Origin: Fibrella forsythiae
GTDB lineage: Bacteria; Bacteroidota; Bacteroidia; Cytophagales; Spirosomataceae
Reading direction: 5' to 3'
NCBI RefSeq assembly: GCF_017353175.1
Contig: NZ_JAFMYW010000010.1
Location: forward strand, 186,001-250,000
Length of the DNA stretch: 64,000 nucleotides
The position numbers were made by a program, and so were the translations under genes. Of the stretch, positions 1 through 8,258 are shown in pieces; within the stretch, counting starts at the first letter, position 1, and the number at the start of each line of letters is the position of its first letter. Below the pieces are notes generated by a model, which was not told where the DNA came from, made no database searches, and was given only the letters and a program-made list of their open reading frames with translations.

Positions 1-1
1 A

Positions 2-679
2 ACAGCGGTGAAAGAAATCGCGTATCGGCATGGGGTGCTGGCTACGTTTATGGCGAAATGGAACGCCGATCTGCCCGGGTGCAGCGGCCATATTCACCAG
101 AGTCTGTGGTCGCCGGATGAGGCTCAAAACCTGTTTTTTGATGCCACTGCGCCTGATAAACTGAGTACCCTGGCCCGCCAGTACATAGCCGGCCAACTGT
201 ATTGCCTGCCGCACGTTCTGCCCATGTATGCCCCCACCATCAACAGCTATAAACGGCTGGTTGAAGGGGCCTGGGCACCTACTACCCTGACCTGGGGGTT
301 TGATAACCGGACGGTAGCCATGCGGGTGCTGAACCATGCCGAAACATACACCCGCGTTGAAATGCGGGTGCCGGGGGCTGATACCAACCCGTATCTGGCC
401 ATGGGAGCCGCGCTGGCATCGGGCCTGTACGGTATTCGGCACGGCCTCTCGCTCGACGTACCTGCAACGACAGGCAACGGCTACGAAAATGCAACCAACG
501 GCCGGTTGGCCCCCAACCTGCGTGATGCAACGTACCTGATGCGCGACTCGGCCGTTGCTGCCGAACTTTTCGGTGAAGGCTTTGTTACACATTTCTGCCA
601 AACCCGCGACTGGGAATACCGGCAGTATGCCAGTCAGGTAAGCGACTGGGAATTGAAACGCTATTTTGAACTCATTTAA
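2..679 (+). CDS. Glutamine synthetase family protein, C-terminal part
   Basis: The reading frame is open from the window edge, so only the last ~225 residues of the catalytic domain are seen; the GTG at 8 is internal, not a start. Visible family motifs are GHIHQSL (visible residues 27-33), the nucleotide/glutamate-binding NRT (100-102) and RVEMRVPGADTNPY (~116-129). The family ligates ammonia or an amine to a gamma-glutamyl phosphate made with ATP. The arrangement fits a type-I-like enzyme, but without the N-terminal half I cannot say whether this is a true GlnA or a gamma-glutamyl-polyamine/FluG-like ligase. The genes that follow on the same strand (a kinase-like protein and a HAD phosphatase) are not usual glnA neighbours and favour a specialised ligase. 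That last point is inference. Confidence 0.85.
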   Translation, partial: TAVKEIAYRHGVLATFMAKWNADLPGCSGHIHQSLWSPDEAQNLFFDATAPDKLSTLARQYIAGQLYCLPHVLPMYAPTINSYKRLVEGAWAPTTLTWGFDNRTVAMRVLNHAETYTRVEMRVPGADTNPYLAMGAALASGLYGIRHGLSLDVPATTGNGYENATNGRLAPNLRDATYLMRDSAVAAELFGEGFVTHFCQTRDWEYRQYASQVSDWELKRYFELI

Positions 680-687
680 AAAAACCT

Positions 688-785
688 GTTTACAGTTTTC
701 TGTTTACCGTCTTCTGTTGCGCTGCTACCTCATGACACTATAAACTGGCAGCGCAACAGAAGACGGTAAACAGAAAACTGTAAAC
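688..785. repeat. Perfect 38-bp inverted repeat (hairpin A)
   Basis: Arms 688-725 and 748-785 are exact reverse complements over 38 bases, with a 22-base loop. The left arm is built of 7-base units (TTTACAG, TTTTCTG, TTTACCG, TCTTCTG) followed by TTGCGCTGC. The right arm ends 7 bases before the ATG of the next gene. No T-run follows it, so it is not a standard intrinsic terminator. If transcribed it would fold right next to the translation start. Confidence 0.95.
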
Positions 786-792
786 TGACCTT

Positions 793-1833
793 ATGCGCCT
801 CATCGATTATCCTACTATTATACGCCAGGCCTGGGCCTCGTTTGACCCCAGTCAGACGGTGCAGACCGTGGAAGATATCAGTGCTAAAGTTTCCACGAAC
901 CACGTCTTCCGGCTGACGCTCGATTCGGGCGACCGTGTGATTGCCAAACTATCGTATTTCGGCAAATTCGAGCATTTCAAAGAAGATCACCGCATCATTC
1001 ACGCGCTGGCCAACAACCTGCTGTACCCGTTCGAAAATGTGCTGGCCAAATCGCTGATGAAGAACGGGCAGGTGTTCGTTTACCGCCATCAGAGCGAATC
1101 GGTTGATGCCTGGGTGGTTTTCTACAACCCGATTCGAACGATGGAACGAATGCCCCGCCGCCTGGAGGAAACGCACATCCGAAAGCTGGGGACCGAAATT
1201 GCCCGGTTCCATCTGGCCTGCGCGCGGGCATCATCGGTGCTGCCGAAATACTCGAAAACACTCCGTTCAGACGTGCAGGGGCTGCTCGACCTGCTGGATA
1301 CCGACGCCGGAAAATTTGAACATCGGATGCAGGAAGAGACGCTACGGAAACAGTGCCAGTTGTTTCTGGAAAACCGAAAAAAGCTGGTTGATAAAACCGT
1401 TGAAACCATGCCCGTTTTTGTGGATTGGAACATTGGCAACTTCTCGGTAACAGACGATCAGAAACTCTTCTCGCGTTGGGATTACGACTGGTTCCGCATC
1501 AGCTACCGGGTCATGGATTTCTACTTTTTTAGCCGGGTTTGCTCTGATGCGGGCGATCGGACAGTATTTTCGTACTACATTGGGCCACTGGCCGAAGAAC
1601 GCTTCGGCTGGTTTCTGGAAGAATACCACAAAGTGTATCCGCTCACTGAGCGCGAAGTGCGTTTCCTGCCCGAAGCCTACCGGTTCTTCATTCTGAACTA
1701 TGTGATCAAGTACGGCCGGTATTTTTTCCACCGTACCTACGCCACTAAACTTCAGCGTGAAGCTTACGACATCTATTTCCCGTCTATCGACACCTTCGAC
1801 GTAACGCCGATTCTGACGAGGCTGGGCCTTTAA
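793..1833 (+). CDS. APH/choline-kinase-like phosphotransferase family protein
   Basis: A 346-residue protein with the layout of aminoglycoside/choline kinase-like enzymes: an N-lobe with a probable ATP lysine (VIAKLSYF, ~K52), then a catalytic loop read as VDWNIGN (D211 and N216, replacing the usual HGDxxxxN), then a DYDW metal site (D230/D232). The substrate cannot be told from sequence; the family phosphorylates hydroxyls of small molecules. It has no signal peptide, so it is cytoplasmic. It lies between the glutamine-synthetase-like gene and a HAD phosphatase, all on one strand, each separated by a 38-bp hairpin. The missing histidine of the Brenner motif is unusual, but both metal-site acidic residues are kept, so it is probably active. 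Confidence 0.7.
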   Translation: MRLIDYPTIIRQAWASFDPSQTVQTVEDISAKVSTNHVFRLTLDSGDRVIAKLSYFGKFEHFKEDHRIIHALANNLLYPFENVLAKSLMKNGQVFVYRHQSESVDAWVVFYNPIRTMERMPRRLEETHIRKLGTEIARFHLACARASSVLPKYSKTLRSDVQGLLDLLDTDAGKFEHRMQEETLRKQCQLFLENRKKLVDKTVETMPVFVDWNIGNFSVTDDQKLFSRWDYDWFRISYRVMDFYFFSRVCSDAGDRTVFSYYIGPLAEERFGWFLEEYHKVYPLTEREVRFLPEAYRFFILNYVIKYGRYFFHRTYATKLQREAYDIYFPSIDTFDVTPILTRLGL

Positions 1834-1844
1834 TATTTTCGTCC

Positions 1845-1934
1845 TCAGTCCTCTGTCTTCCGTCCTCTGTTGCTCCGCTAATGAAACGCATCGGTGATTA
1901 GCGGAGCAACAGAGGACGGAAGACAGAGGACTGA
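1845..1934. repeat. Perfect 38-bp inverted repeat (hairpin B)
   Basis: Arms 1845-1882 and 1897-1934 are exact reverse complements over 38 bases with a 14-base loop. The left arm repeats 7-base units (TCCTCTG, TCTTCCG, TCCTCTG) and then TTGCTCCGCTAAT. It has the same arm length and layout as the hairpin at 688-785 but a different sequence. It ends 13 bases before the ATG of the HAD gene. No T-run follows. Confidence 0.95.
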
Positions 1935-1947
1935 AAACATAAAAAAG

Positions 1948-2787
1948 ATGACTCCATTCGCCTCCCTGATTGATCACTATAAAGCCGTTTTCTTCGATGC
2001 CTACGGCGTGTTGAAAAACGCACATGGATTAATTCCCGGTGTAGACCGAACCATCCATGCGTTGATTCAGACAGAAAAGCCATTTTATGTACTGACTAAC
2101 GATGCGTCGCGTAGCCCGGAACAACTCGCCGAATCGTATGCCCGGCTGGGCCTGCCGCTGGTTACTGCCGACCGGATCGTGTCGTCGGGGATGCTGGCGC
2201 GGGAGTATCTGCAATTAAAAGTGAGTCATGGAACCGTGGCCTACCTGGGCACAGACACCTCGGCGCATTACATTGAAAATGCCGATCTGCACGCACTGCC
2301 CATTCGTGATGTAGACCTGAATGATGCCGCCGATATCACCGCCCTGGTGTTGCTCGATGACGAAGGCTTCGACTGGAACACCGACCTGAATAAAACCGTC
2401 AACCTGCTCCGTCAGCGGAATATTCCGGTGATCGTGGCCAACACCGATGCCACGTATCCAGTGTCGGGAAACCGGGTGGCCGTAGCCATCGGGGCCGTAG
2501 CCGATATGCTGGAGCGTATCGTAGGTAAGCAGTTTATTCGATTCGGAAAGCCTGATGCCCAGTTGTTTATGTTTGCTTATGACTTGCTGAGAGAACGGAT
2601 GACGATCGGCAAGAACGAAATCCTGATGGTAGGCGATACCCTGAAAAGCGATATTTTGGGCGGCAACAAATTTGGTTTCGATACGGCCCTTGTTCTGACC
2701 GGAAACACCCCCGCCGAAGACGTTGACCTGCGCATTAAAGCCACCGGCATCATTCCTAGCTACGTCTGCGAATCCGCTGCGGTGTAG
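1948..2787 (+). CDS. HAD-superfamily phosphatase (NagD-like, class IIA)
   Basis: A 279-residue soluble protein. The nucleophile motif is FFDAYGVL (D17), where the usual second Asp of DxD is Tyr; several HAD-IIA proteins carry an aromatic residue here. A class-IIA cap follows, with 'VLTND' before it and VIVANTDATYP in the cap region, then the motif IV region MVGDTLKSD (~227-235). I chose the ATG at 1948 because the in-frame extension upstream (an ATG at 1894) would be encoded by the arm of a hairpin. It is the third gene of an apparent ligase-kinase-phosphatase set. The substrate is unknown; sugar or nucleotide monophosphates are typical for relatives. Confidence 0.8.
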   Translation: MTPFASLIDHYKAVFFDAYGVLKNAHGLIPGVDRTIHALIQTEKPFYVLTNDASRSPEQLAESYARLGLPLVTADRIVSSGMLAREYLQLKVSHGTVAYLGTDTSAHYIENADLHALPIRDVDLNDAADITALVLLDDEGFDWNTDLNKTVNLLRQRNIPVIVANTDATYPVSGNRVAVAIGAVADMLERIVGKQFIRFGKPDAQLFMFAYDLLRERMTIGKNEILMVGDTLKSDILGGNKFGFDTALVLTGNTPAEDVDLRIKATGIIPSYVCESAAV

Positions 2788-2931
2788 CTATTGTTGCTTT
2801 GCGATGTAATAACGTACCTGCGGTTGGGTCATCGGATAGAAGAAGCCAACTTTTTGCGCAGTTGGCAGTCTGTATCAGTGCTGGGTACGTTGTGTGTAGC
2901 CAGACAAAAAGGCACAACTAACTCTGTACCC

Positions 2932-3402
2932 ATGGCAATGAATGGCGCGCACTGGCATTTGCTGGTCAATCACTTTCCGATTATTGGTGGCCTGATGGCG
3001 ACCATCGTCCTGGGCTTCGGCCTGTTTCGCCGTAATGACGCCATTATCAAATTGGCGTTTGGCCTTTTCCTGCTGATGAGCGTTTTCACGGCCATTACCA
3101 ACCAGACCGGCGAAAGCGCTGAACACTACCTGAAATCGATCAACGCCCTGGATCGGCCCCGGTTGCACGAACACGAAGAAGCCGCCGATATGGCCAATAT
3201 TGGTATGTATCTGACGGGATTGCTTTCTTTGCTGGCGCTGGTCTGGAAAAAGGCTAACGAATGGCGCTGGCTTCCAACCCTGATCTTTGTCGTTTCGCTG
3301 GTTACGTTTGGCCTGATGGCTAACGTCGGGCGGCTTGGTGGCCTGATCATGCATCAGGAATTACGGGAAACCGGAGCAACGCCAGCCTCCCATGCGCCGT
3401 AA
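2932..3402 (+). CDS. Small four-helix membrane protein, DUF2231-like
   Basis: A 156-residue protein with about four hydrophobic segments. It begins NGAHWHLLVNHFPI and has a loop rich in His and Glu (RLHEHEEAADMA). Conserved histidines at the ends of helices are typical of small haem- or metal-associated membrane proteins in Bacteroidota, but no function is established. The ATG at 2932 is preferred: an upstream in-frame ATG at 2791 would add 47 non-hydrophobic residues in a stretch that otherwise looks intergenic (with the word AACGTACCTG at 2811). The next gene, a metal transporter, starts 36 bases downstream and may be co-transcribed. Confidence 0.6.
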   Translation: MAMNGAHWHLLVNHFPIIGGLMATIVLGFGLFRRNDAIIKLAFGLFLLMSVFTAITNQTGESAEHYLKSINALDRPRLHEHEEAADMANIGMYLTGLLSLLALVWKKANEWRWLPTLIFVVSLVTFGLMANVGRLGGLIMHQELRETGATPASHAP

Positions 3403-3438
3403 TGAACGTACCTATCAGCTTTTACTAACCACTACCTC

Positions 3439-4143
3439 ATGACAGACACGGGCCATCTACACCACCACGAAGAACACCTTCACAGCTCTGATTTTATTTC
3501 CGACATCGTGATTGGTATGGCCGACGGCCTGACGGTCCCTTTTGCCCTGGCGGCGGGGCTAAGTGGGGCTGTAGCCAGTTCGTCGCTGGTTGTTACGGCG
3601 GGTATTGCCGAGATTGTTGCCGGTTCCATTGCCATGGGGCTGGGCGGCTACCTGGCCGGGCGCACCGAAGCCGATCACTACGAGTCGGAGCGGCGGCGCG
3701 AAGTAGATGAGGTAGAGCGGGTGCCCGAACGCGAAAAGCAGGAGGTACGCGACGTTTTTGCCGAAATGGGCCTGAGCACCGATCTGCAAAACGTGATTGC
3801 CGATGAACTGGCAAAAGACAAAACTAAGTGGGTCGACTTCATGATGAAGTACGAACTGGGCCTTGACGAACCCGACCCCAACCGAGCCACAAAAAGCGCT
3901 CTGACCATTGGCGTGTCATATGTGGTGGGTGGTCTGGTGCCGCTGATGCCTTATTTCCTGGTCAAACTGCCCCACGAAGCCCTGTTGTATTCGTGCGTTG
4001 TTACGTTGGTTTGCCTGTTTATTTTTGGCTATTTCAAAAGCAAAGTTACCGGCCAGCCTCCATTCAGCGGTGCCGTGAAGGTGATGCTGATCGGCGCACT
4101 GGCTGCCGCCGCTGCCTTCGGCGTAGCCCGGCTGTTTGGGTAG
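3439..4143 (+). CDS. VIT1/CCC1-family iron/manganese transporter
   Basis: A 234-residue integral membrane protein. A His-rich N-terminus (HLHHHEEHLH) leads into helix 1 with the family signature DIVIGMADGLTVPFALAAGL, then a long Glu-rich cytoplasmic segment (~residues 75-130; ESERRREVDEVERVPEREK) that in VIT1 relatives binds metal, then three more helices. The family moves Fe2+/Mn2+ out of the cytosol by proton antiport. It follows the small DUF2231-like gene. It ends towards dinB on the other strand; the 85 bases between hold only a weak 6-bp stem. Assignment to the family is firm; the metal is inferred. Confidence 0.9.
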   Translation: MTDTGHLHHHEEHLHSSDFISDIVIGMADGLTVPFALAAGLSGAVASSSLVVTAGIAEIVAGSIAMGLGGYLAGRTEADHYESERRREVDEVERVPEREKQEVRDVFAEMGLSTDLQNVIADELAKDKTKWVDFMMKYELGLDEPDPNRATKSALTIGVSYVVGGLVPLMPYFLVKLPHEALLYSCVVTLVCLFIFGYFKSKVTGQPPFSGAVKVMLIGALAAAAAFGVARLFG

Positions 4144-4228
4144 AAAAACGGGGTTAATGCCCTCATCGGTTCTGACCCGATACAAACGGGGCAGCAGGAG
4201 CCTGAGTAAGTTTGTTCAGTGCTATGAC

Positions 4229-5320
4229 TCAGAACCCAATCTCCAACTGTTTGCCAATCTCATGTCGGTCTACCGACCCGTCGGTCGATTCCAGGTTCGA
4301 GAGCGATACGCCCAGGAGCCGAACGCCTTTGGGCAGGGGCATCAAGACGGTCATTAGCTCATAGGCCAGGAACGTTAGCTGAGTTGCATCAGAAATAGGC
4401 GACCCAAATGATCGGCTTCGGGTTATCTGTTGAAAATCAGCGAACTTGACCTTGAGCGTCAGTGTCCGGCCAACGGTTTTGAGGCGCTGGCAATCCTGCC
4501 ATAAATCGGTGATCGGGCCTTGTAGCCCGTCGGTCAGTTCGTCCCACGTGAAGAGGTCGGTGCTAAACGTAGTTTCTGAGCCGATGGATTTTCGTTCGCG
4601 GTCTGGCCGAACGGGGCGGTCATCAATGGCGTTGGCAATGGCATGGTAAAAGCGGCCTGCCTTACCGAAATGCCGCACCAGAAAGGCTTCTGTCTGTTGC
4701 CGGAGATCGAGCCCGGTGGCAATGCCTAATTGGTTCATCTTTGCCGCCGTGGCCGGACCAATTCCATGAAACTGACCTACGCGAAGTGTTTCAACGAACG
4801 CCAGGCCCTGCGTAGGTTTAATCACAAATAGTCCGTCGGGCTTATTATGATCAGACGCCAGTTTCGCCAGGAACTTGTTGTACGAGACGCCAGCCGAAGC
4901 CGTCAGTCCGGTGGCTTCTTTTATAGCGAGTTTGATCTGTTGGGCAATTTGCGTGGCCGAGGTCATGTGCTTCAGATTTTCCGTCACGTCCAGGTATGCT
5001 TCATCTAATGAAAGCGGTTCGATCAACGGCGTATAATCGGCAAAGACGGCTCGAATCTGCTGCGAAACGGCCTTGTAGACATCAAAACGGGGTTTTACGA
5101 AAACCAGATCAGGGCATTTGCGGCGGGCGGTGCTCGAGGGCATAGCTGAACGCACCCCAAACACCCGGGCTTCGTAGCTGGCGGCGGCTACTACGCCCCG
5201 CTCGCGCGAGCCTCCTACGGCTACGGGTTTTCCCCGAAGCGACGGGTCGTCGCGTTGCTCAACGGAGGCGTAAAAAGCGTCCATATCAACGTGTATGATT
5301 TTCCGATGTGCCTGCTCCAC
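4229..5320 (-). CDS. dinB: DNA polymerase IV (Y-family translesion polymerase)
   Basis: A 363-residue protein of normal DinB length. It starts with the palm motif HVDMDAFYASVEQ (catalytic Asp), then GGSRERGVVAAASYEAR, and the second metal site SLDEAYLDVTE. The thumb helix-hairpin-helix (FHGIGPATAAKMNQLGI) and little-finger domain are present. It copies across damaged bases with low fidelity. No LexA-type operator was recognised in the 274 bases upstream, which it shares with the divergent acyl-CoA ligase gene. Confidence 0.95.
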   Translation of the reverse strand: MEQAHRKIIHVDMDAFYASVEQRDDPSLRGKPVAVGGSRERGVVAAASYEARVFGVRSAMPSSTARRKCPDLVFVKPRFDVYKAVSQQIRAVFADYTPLIEPLSLDEAYLDVTENLKHMTSATQIAQQIKLAIKEATGLTASAGVSYNKFLAKLASDHNKPDGLFVIKPTQGLAFVETLRVGQFHGIGPATAAKMNQLGIATGLDLRQQTEAFLVRHFGKAGRFYHAIANAIDDRPVRPDRERKSIGSETTFSTDLFTWDELTDGLQGPITDLWQDCQRLKTVGRTLTLKVKFADFQQITRSRSFGSPISDATQLTFLAYELMTVLMPLPKGVRLLGVSLSNLESTDGSVDRHEIGKQLEIGF

Positions 5321-5520
5321 CGTTGTTTCGTATAATACAAGACGAATATACTAATCTACGGCGTAACTGGCGCTGCTTCATAAGGTAAGGTATTGTTGTT
5401 GCTCGCTACAGGCAAGCGGTACCGGGTAACAGTGTAGCGCATCTGGTTGAGTTAACCGGAACTCTTATGGCTCTTCTGACTCTTTTCCGGTCTTTACGAA
5501 AACCATTCTAGCTTAAATCG

Positions 5521-5528
5521 TATTTTTG
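5521..5528 (+). promoter_or_regulatory. Bacteroidota -7 box upstream of the acyl-CoA ligase gene
   Basis: TATTTTTG matches the Bacteroidota -7 consensus TAnnTTTG exactly and lies 66 bases before the chosen ATG. No TTG was found at the expected -33 distance, so this is only a partial promoter match. The rest of the 5321-5594 gap holds nothing else I recognise. Confidence 0.4.
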
Positions 5529-5594
5529 CTATATAACTTACAATCTCACGAATCGTCGGACAGACTGCACGCGATTTGCTACCGCCTAATCAAC

Positions 5595-7286
5595 ATGGAA
5601 TCAATGACAAACACCCACCCCTGGATCAAGTTCTATCCGAAAGGCGTACCTGCTGAAATCAATCCGGATGCGTTCCCGTCGCTGGCCGCTCTGATCGAGG
5701 ACGGCTGCCGTCGTTTCGCCGATCGGCCGGCCTATGCCTGTATGGGCAAGCAGCTGACCTATCGGGAGATTGAGGAGCAATCAAAGCAATTCGCGTCGTT
5801 TCTGCAGCATGATCTTGGCCTGAAACCCGGCGATCAGGTGGTGATTCAGATGCCCAACCTATTGCAATATCCGATTGCCATGTTCGGTATTCTACGGGCT
5901 GGTATGACGGTCGTGAACACTAACCCGCTGTATACGCCCCGCGAAATGCAGCGTCAGTTCAAGGATTCGGGCGCAAAAGCCATTGTTATCCTGGCTAACT
6001 TCGCCGCCAATCTGGAGAAGATCATCGATCAGACAGACATTAAACACGTGATTACTACCGAGATTGGCGACCGGCTGGGTTTCCCCAAGAAGCTGATTGT
6101 CAATGCGGTGGTGAAATACGTGAAAAAGATGGTGCCTGCTTATAACCTGCCCAATGCCATTTCGTTCAATGATGCGTTGAGCCGGGGGAGCCGCCAGCCA
6201 ATGACACCTGTTTCTATCAAAGGCACCGACCGGGCATTCATCCAATATACGGGTGGCACCACGGGCGTTTCTAAAGGGGCTGTGTTGACCCATCGGAATA
6301 TCCTGTCGAATGTTGAAGGTCAGTATGTTTGGATGGCACCCGCAGGTATTCAGGAAGGGCAGGGCGTTATTGTGGCTGCTCTGCCGCTATATCACGTATA
6401 TGCGCTGACAACCAATGCAATGGCGGCGCTCAAAAGCGGCGATATGAACCTGCTGATCACCAACCCCCGCGACCTGAATGCGTTTATTGATGATCTGAAG
6501 AAATACAAAATTACGGCGTTTACGGGGGTCAACACGCTGTATAACGGATTATTGAATCATCCCCGCATTAATGAGGTAGACTGGAGTCATCTGAAGGTTA
6601 CCTCGGCGGGTGGTATGGCCCTGCAAACGGCGGTTGCCGACCGGTGGCAGAAACTGACGGGCAACGTACCTGCCGAGGGATACGGCCTGTCAGAAACGTC
6701 GCCGGTACTCTGTTCAAATCCGGTCGATGGTACGTCGCGGGTAGGTACGATCGGGGTACCCTGGCCAAGCACCGACATGAAATGTATGCTTGACGATGGT
6801 ACCGAAGCACCGCTAGGCCAACCCGGCGAGATTTGGGCAAAAGGGCCACAGGTGTTCCAGGGCTATTATAACCGTCCAGAAGAAACGGCCAACGTGATGG
6901 AAGGAGAATGGTTTAAAACCGGCGACATCGGCGTGGAAAACGAAGACGGTTTCTTCAAAATAGTGGATCGGAAGAAAGATATGATTTTGGTGTCGGGCTT
7001 CAACGTGTACCCCAACGAGATCGAAGACGTCGTATCGCAGTGTCCGGGTGTGCTGGAAGCCGCCTGTATTGGCGTTCCCGATGCCAAATCGACTGAGATC
7101 GTCAAGGTATTTATCGTGAAAAAGGACCCCGCCCTGACCGAAGAGCAGATTAAGGCATTCTGTAAAGAAAATCTGACGGGTTATAAAGTGCCGAAGCAGA
7201 TCGAGTTCCGGACCGAACTGCCCAAATCGAATGTCGGCAAGATTCTTCGTAAGCCACTACGTGATGCCGAACTGGCAAAGCAGTAA
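5595..7286 (+). CDS. fadD: Long-chain fatty acid--CoA ligase
   Basis: A 563-residue ANL-superfamily enzyme. It has the AMP-binding P-loop YTGGTTGVSKGA (~residue 218), the A5-type motif EGYGLSETSPV, then FKTGDIG and the hinge DRKKDMILVSGFNVYPNEIE, and a C-terminal domain ending in the acylation lysine motif (KSNVGKILRKPL). It activates fatty acids to acyl-CoA via acyl-AMP. The ATG at 5595 (or 5604) fits family alignments; the further in-frame ATG at 5526 lies on the -7 box. It stands alone, convergent with a thioredoxin-fusion gene, and its last codons lie in the arm of a shared inverted repeat. Confidence 0.9.
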   Translation: MESMTNTHPWIKFYPKGVPAEINPDAFPSLAALIEDGCRRFADRPAYACMGKQLTYREIEEQSKQFASFLQHDLGLKPGDQVVIQMPNLLQYPIAMFGILRAGMTVVNTNPLYTPREMQRQFKDSGAKAIVILANFAANLEKIIDQTDIKHVITTEIGDRLGFPKKLIVNAVVKYVKKMVPAYNLPNAISFNDALSRGSRQPMTPVSIKGTDRAFIQYTGGTTGVSKGAVLTHRNILSNVEGQYVWMAPAGIQEGQGVIVAALPLYHVYALTTNAMAALKSGDMNLLITNPRDLNAFIDDLKKYKITAFTGVNTLYNGLLNHPRINEVDWSHLKVTSAGGMALQTAVADRWQKLTGNVPAEGYGLSETSPVLCSNPVDGTSRVGTIGVPWPSTDMKCMLDDGTEAPLGQPGEIWAKGPQVFQGYYNRPEETANVMEGEWFKTGDIGVENEDGFFKIVDRKKDMILVSGFNVYPNEIEDVVSQCPGVLEAACIGVPDAKSTEIVKVFIVKKDPALTEEQIKAFCKENLTGYKVPKQIEFRTELPKSNVGKILRKPLRDAELAKQ

Positions 7287-7360
7287 AGCGTGCTCAATGA
7301 TCAGCTCCGCCGCCGAGGTAATGTCCCTGAGCAGCGCTGATTATTGAGCACTCTTTACTG
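7281..7360. terminator. Inverted repeat spanning the ends of two convergent genes
   Basis: Arms 7281-7305 and 7336-7360 pair at 23 of 25 positions. Each arm contains the last Gln codon and the stop codon of its own gene, so both proteins end in KQ. The loop holds a GC-rich stretch. The position between convergent genes fits a bidirectional terminator, but a long T-run is lacking. Confidence 0.7.
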
Positions 7361-8044
7361 CTTCAACAGACCCCGTAGCGCAGCCTCGTCGCAAAAACCG
7401 ATCTGGCGATTGGCCAGCTTACCATTACGGAAGAGCAGTAATGTGGGTAATTCGTCGACTTGATACTGGGCCAGCAGTGCTTTTTCCGTATCTGCATTTG
7501 CTTTAATGATAGTTACCTGCCCGGCCAGTTCGGTCGTGAGTTTGTCAACAATAGGCGCCATTTTTTTGCAGGGAGCGCACCAGGTTGCGTACACATCGAC
7601 CAACACCACAGGCTGCGTCCGAATCAGGCTATCGAAGCGGGCAACGGTCCATTGCGACGCGTCGCCTGAGGGGGTTACGCCGGCTACGGGCATCATCTTC
7701 GACGACCATTTCAGGTAGCCGCCCTGGAGTTCATACACGGTTGGGTAGCCTAATTCGCGCAGTTTTTCTGCGGCTGCTTTGCTGCGGCCTCCCGATAAGC
7801 AATACACGAATACCGGCCTGGTTTTGTCGAGTTCGCCAAGTGCCTGCCGGAAATCCTCCCGCTGTGAATTAATGTTGACCGCGTTGGGCAGATGGCCATC
7901 GGCGAATTCGGCGGGTGTTCGTACGTCGATGACCTGCGCCTGCTTGGTCTGGTTGAGCAGGCTGGCAAACGCATCGACAGCAACCGTTTGCGCTCGCACA
8001 AGATGAACAAGCAACAACATGGCCGAAAGCAGTAGGAATTTCAT
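7355..8044 (-). CDS. Exported rhodanese-thioredoxin fusion protein
   Basis: A 229-residue protein with a signal peptide (about 18 residues, ending LVRAQ). A rhodanese domain follows with the persulfide loop YCLSGGRS (Cys82), then a thioredoxin domain with WCAPC (155-159) and the cis-Pro loop (DELPT). It should act in the periplasm. Rhodaneses carry sulfur on Cys and thioredoxins reduce disulfides, so a persulfide handed to or reduced by the fused thioredoxin is plausible; that is inference. It has its own -7 box (8080-8087) and a terminator separates it from the upstream LytTR gene, so it is probably a single-gene transcript. Confidence 0.9.
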   Translation of the reverse strand: MKFLLLSAMLLLVHLVRAQTVAVDAFASLLNQTKQAQVIDVRTPAEFADGHLPNAVNINSQREDFRQALGELDKTRPVFVYCLSGGRSKAAAEKLRELGYPTVYELQGGYLKWSSKMMPVAGVTPSGDASQWTVARFDSLIRTQPVVLVDVYATWCAPCKKMAPIVDKLTTELAGQVTIIKANADTEKALLAQYQVDELPTLLLFRNGKLANRQIGFCDEAALRGLLKQ

Positions 8045-8079
8045 AAATAGCTGGTTCCTGAGGAAAGTGTTTCTTGTGA

Positions 8080-8087
8080 CAAAGCTA
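8080..8087 (-). promoter_or_regulatory. -7 box of the rhodanese-thioredoxin gene
   Basis: On the minus strand the sequence reads TAGCTTTG, an exact TAnnTTTG match, 36 bases before the ATG. No clear -33 TTG is seen. Confidence 0.4.
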
Positions 8088-8153
8088 AGATACTGCCTGA
8101 GTTAATGGCCATTAGCAGCTGTTTGGTTGCCTGGCAACGGATAGGCCGACTAC

Positions 8154-8192
8154 AAAAAAAGCAGACATAGCCTGGTAAGACCCTGTCTGCTT
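8154..8192 (-). terminator. Intrinsic terminator after the LytTR gene
   Basis: On the minus strand a 9-bp stem (AAGCAGACA / TGTCTGCTT, plus-strand arms 8159-8167 and 8184-8192) is followed directly by a run of T. It lies 67 bases past the stop codon of the LytTR gene and would end its transcript before the rhodanese-thioredoxin gene. Confidence 0.8.
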
Positions 8193-8258
8193 GAAGCATG
8201 GCATCCTGGCAGGCGTACTGCCAATTTGTTTATCAGCTTGAATCCTTTGGCAGCCGTA

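Noticed and set aside
688-785. Ordinary intrinsic terminator
   Set aside because: No T-run follows either arm and the structure touches the next start codon; left as a repeat of unknown role.
688-1934. Terminal inverted repeats of a MITE or insertion sequence
   Set aside because: The arms are separated only by short loops, the two hairpins differ in sequence, no target-site duplication is visible and no transposase is nearby.
1894-1947. Upstream start for the HAD phosphatase
   Set aside because: The 18 added residues come from the right arm of a 38-bp hairpin and have no counterpart in HAD proteins.
4144-4228. Terminator between the VIT-family gene and dinB
   Set aside because: Only a 6-bp stem with a 19-base loop and no T-run; too weak to list as a feature.
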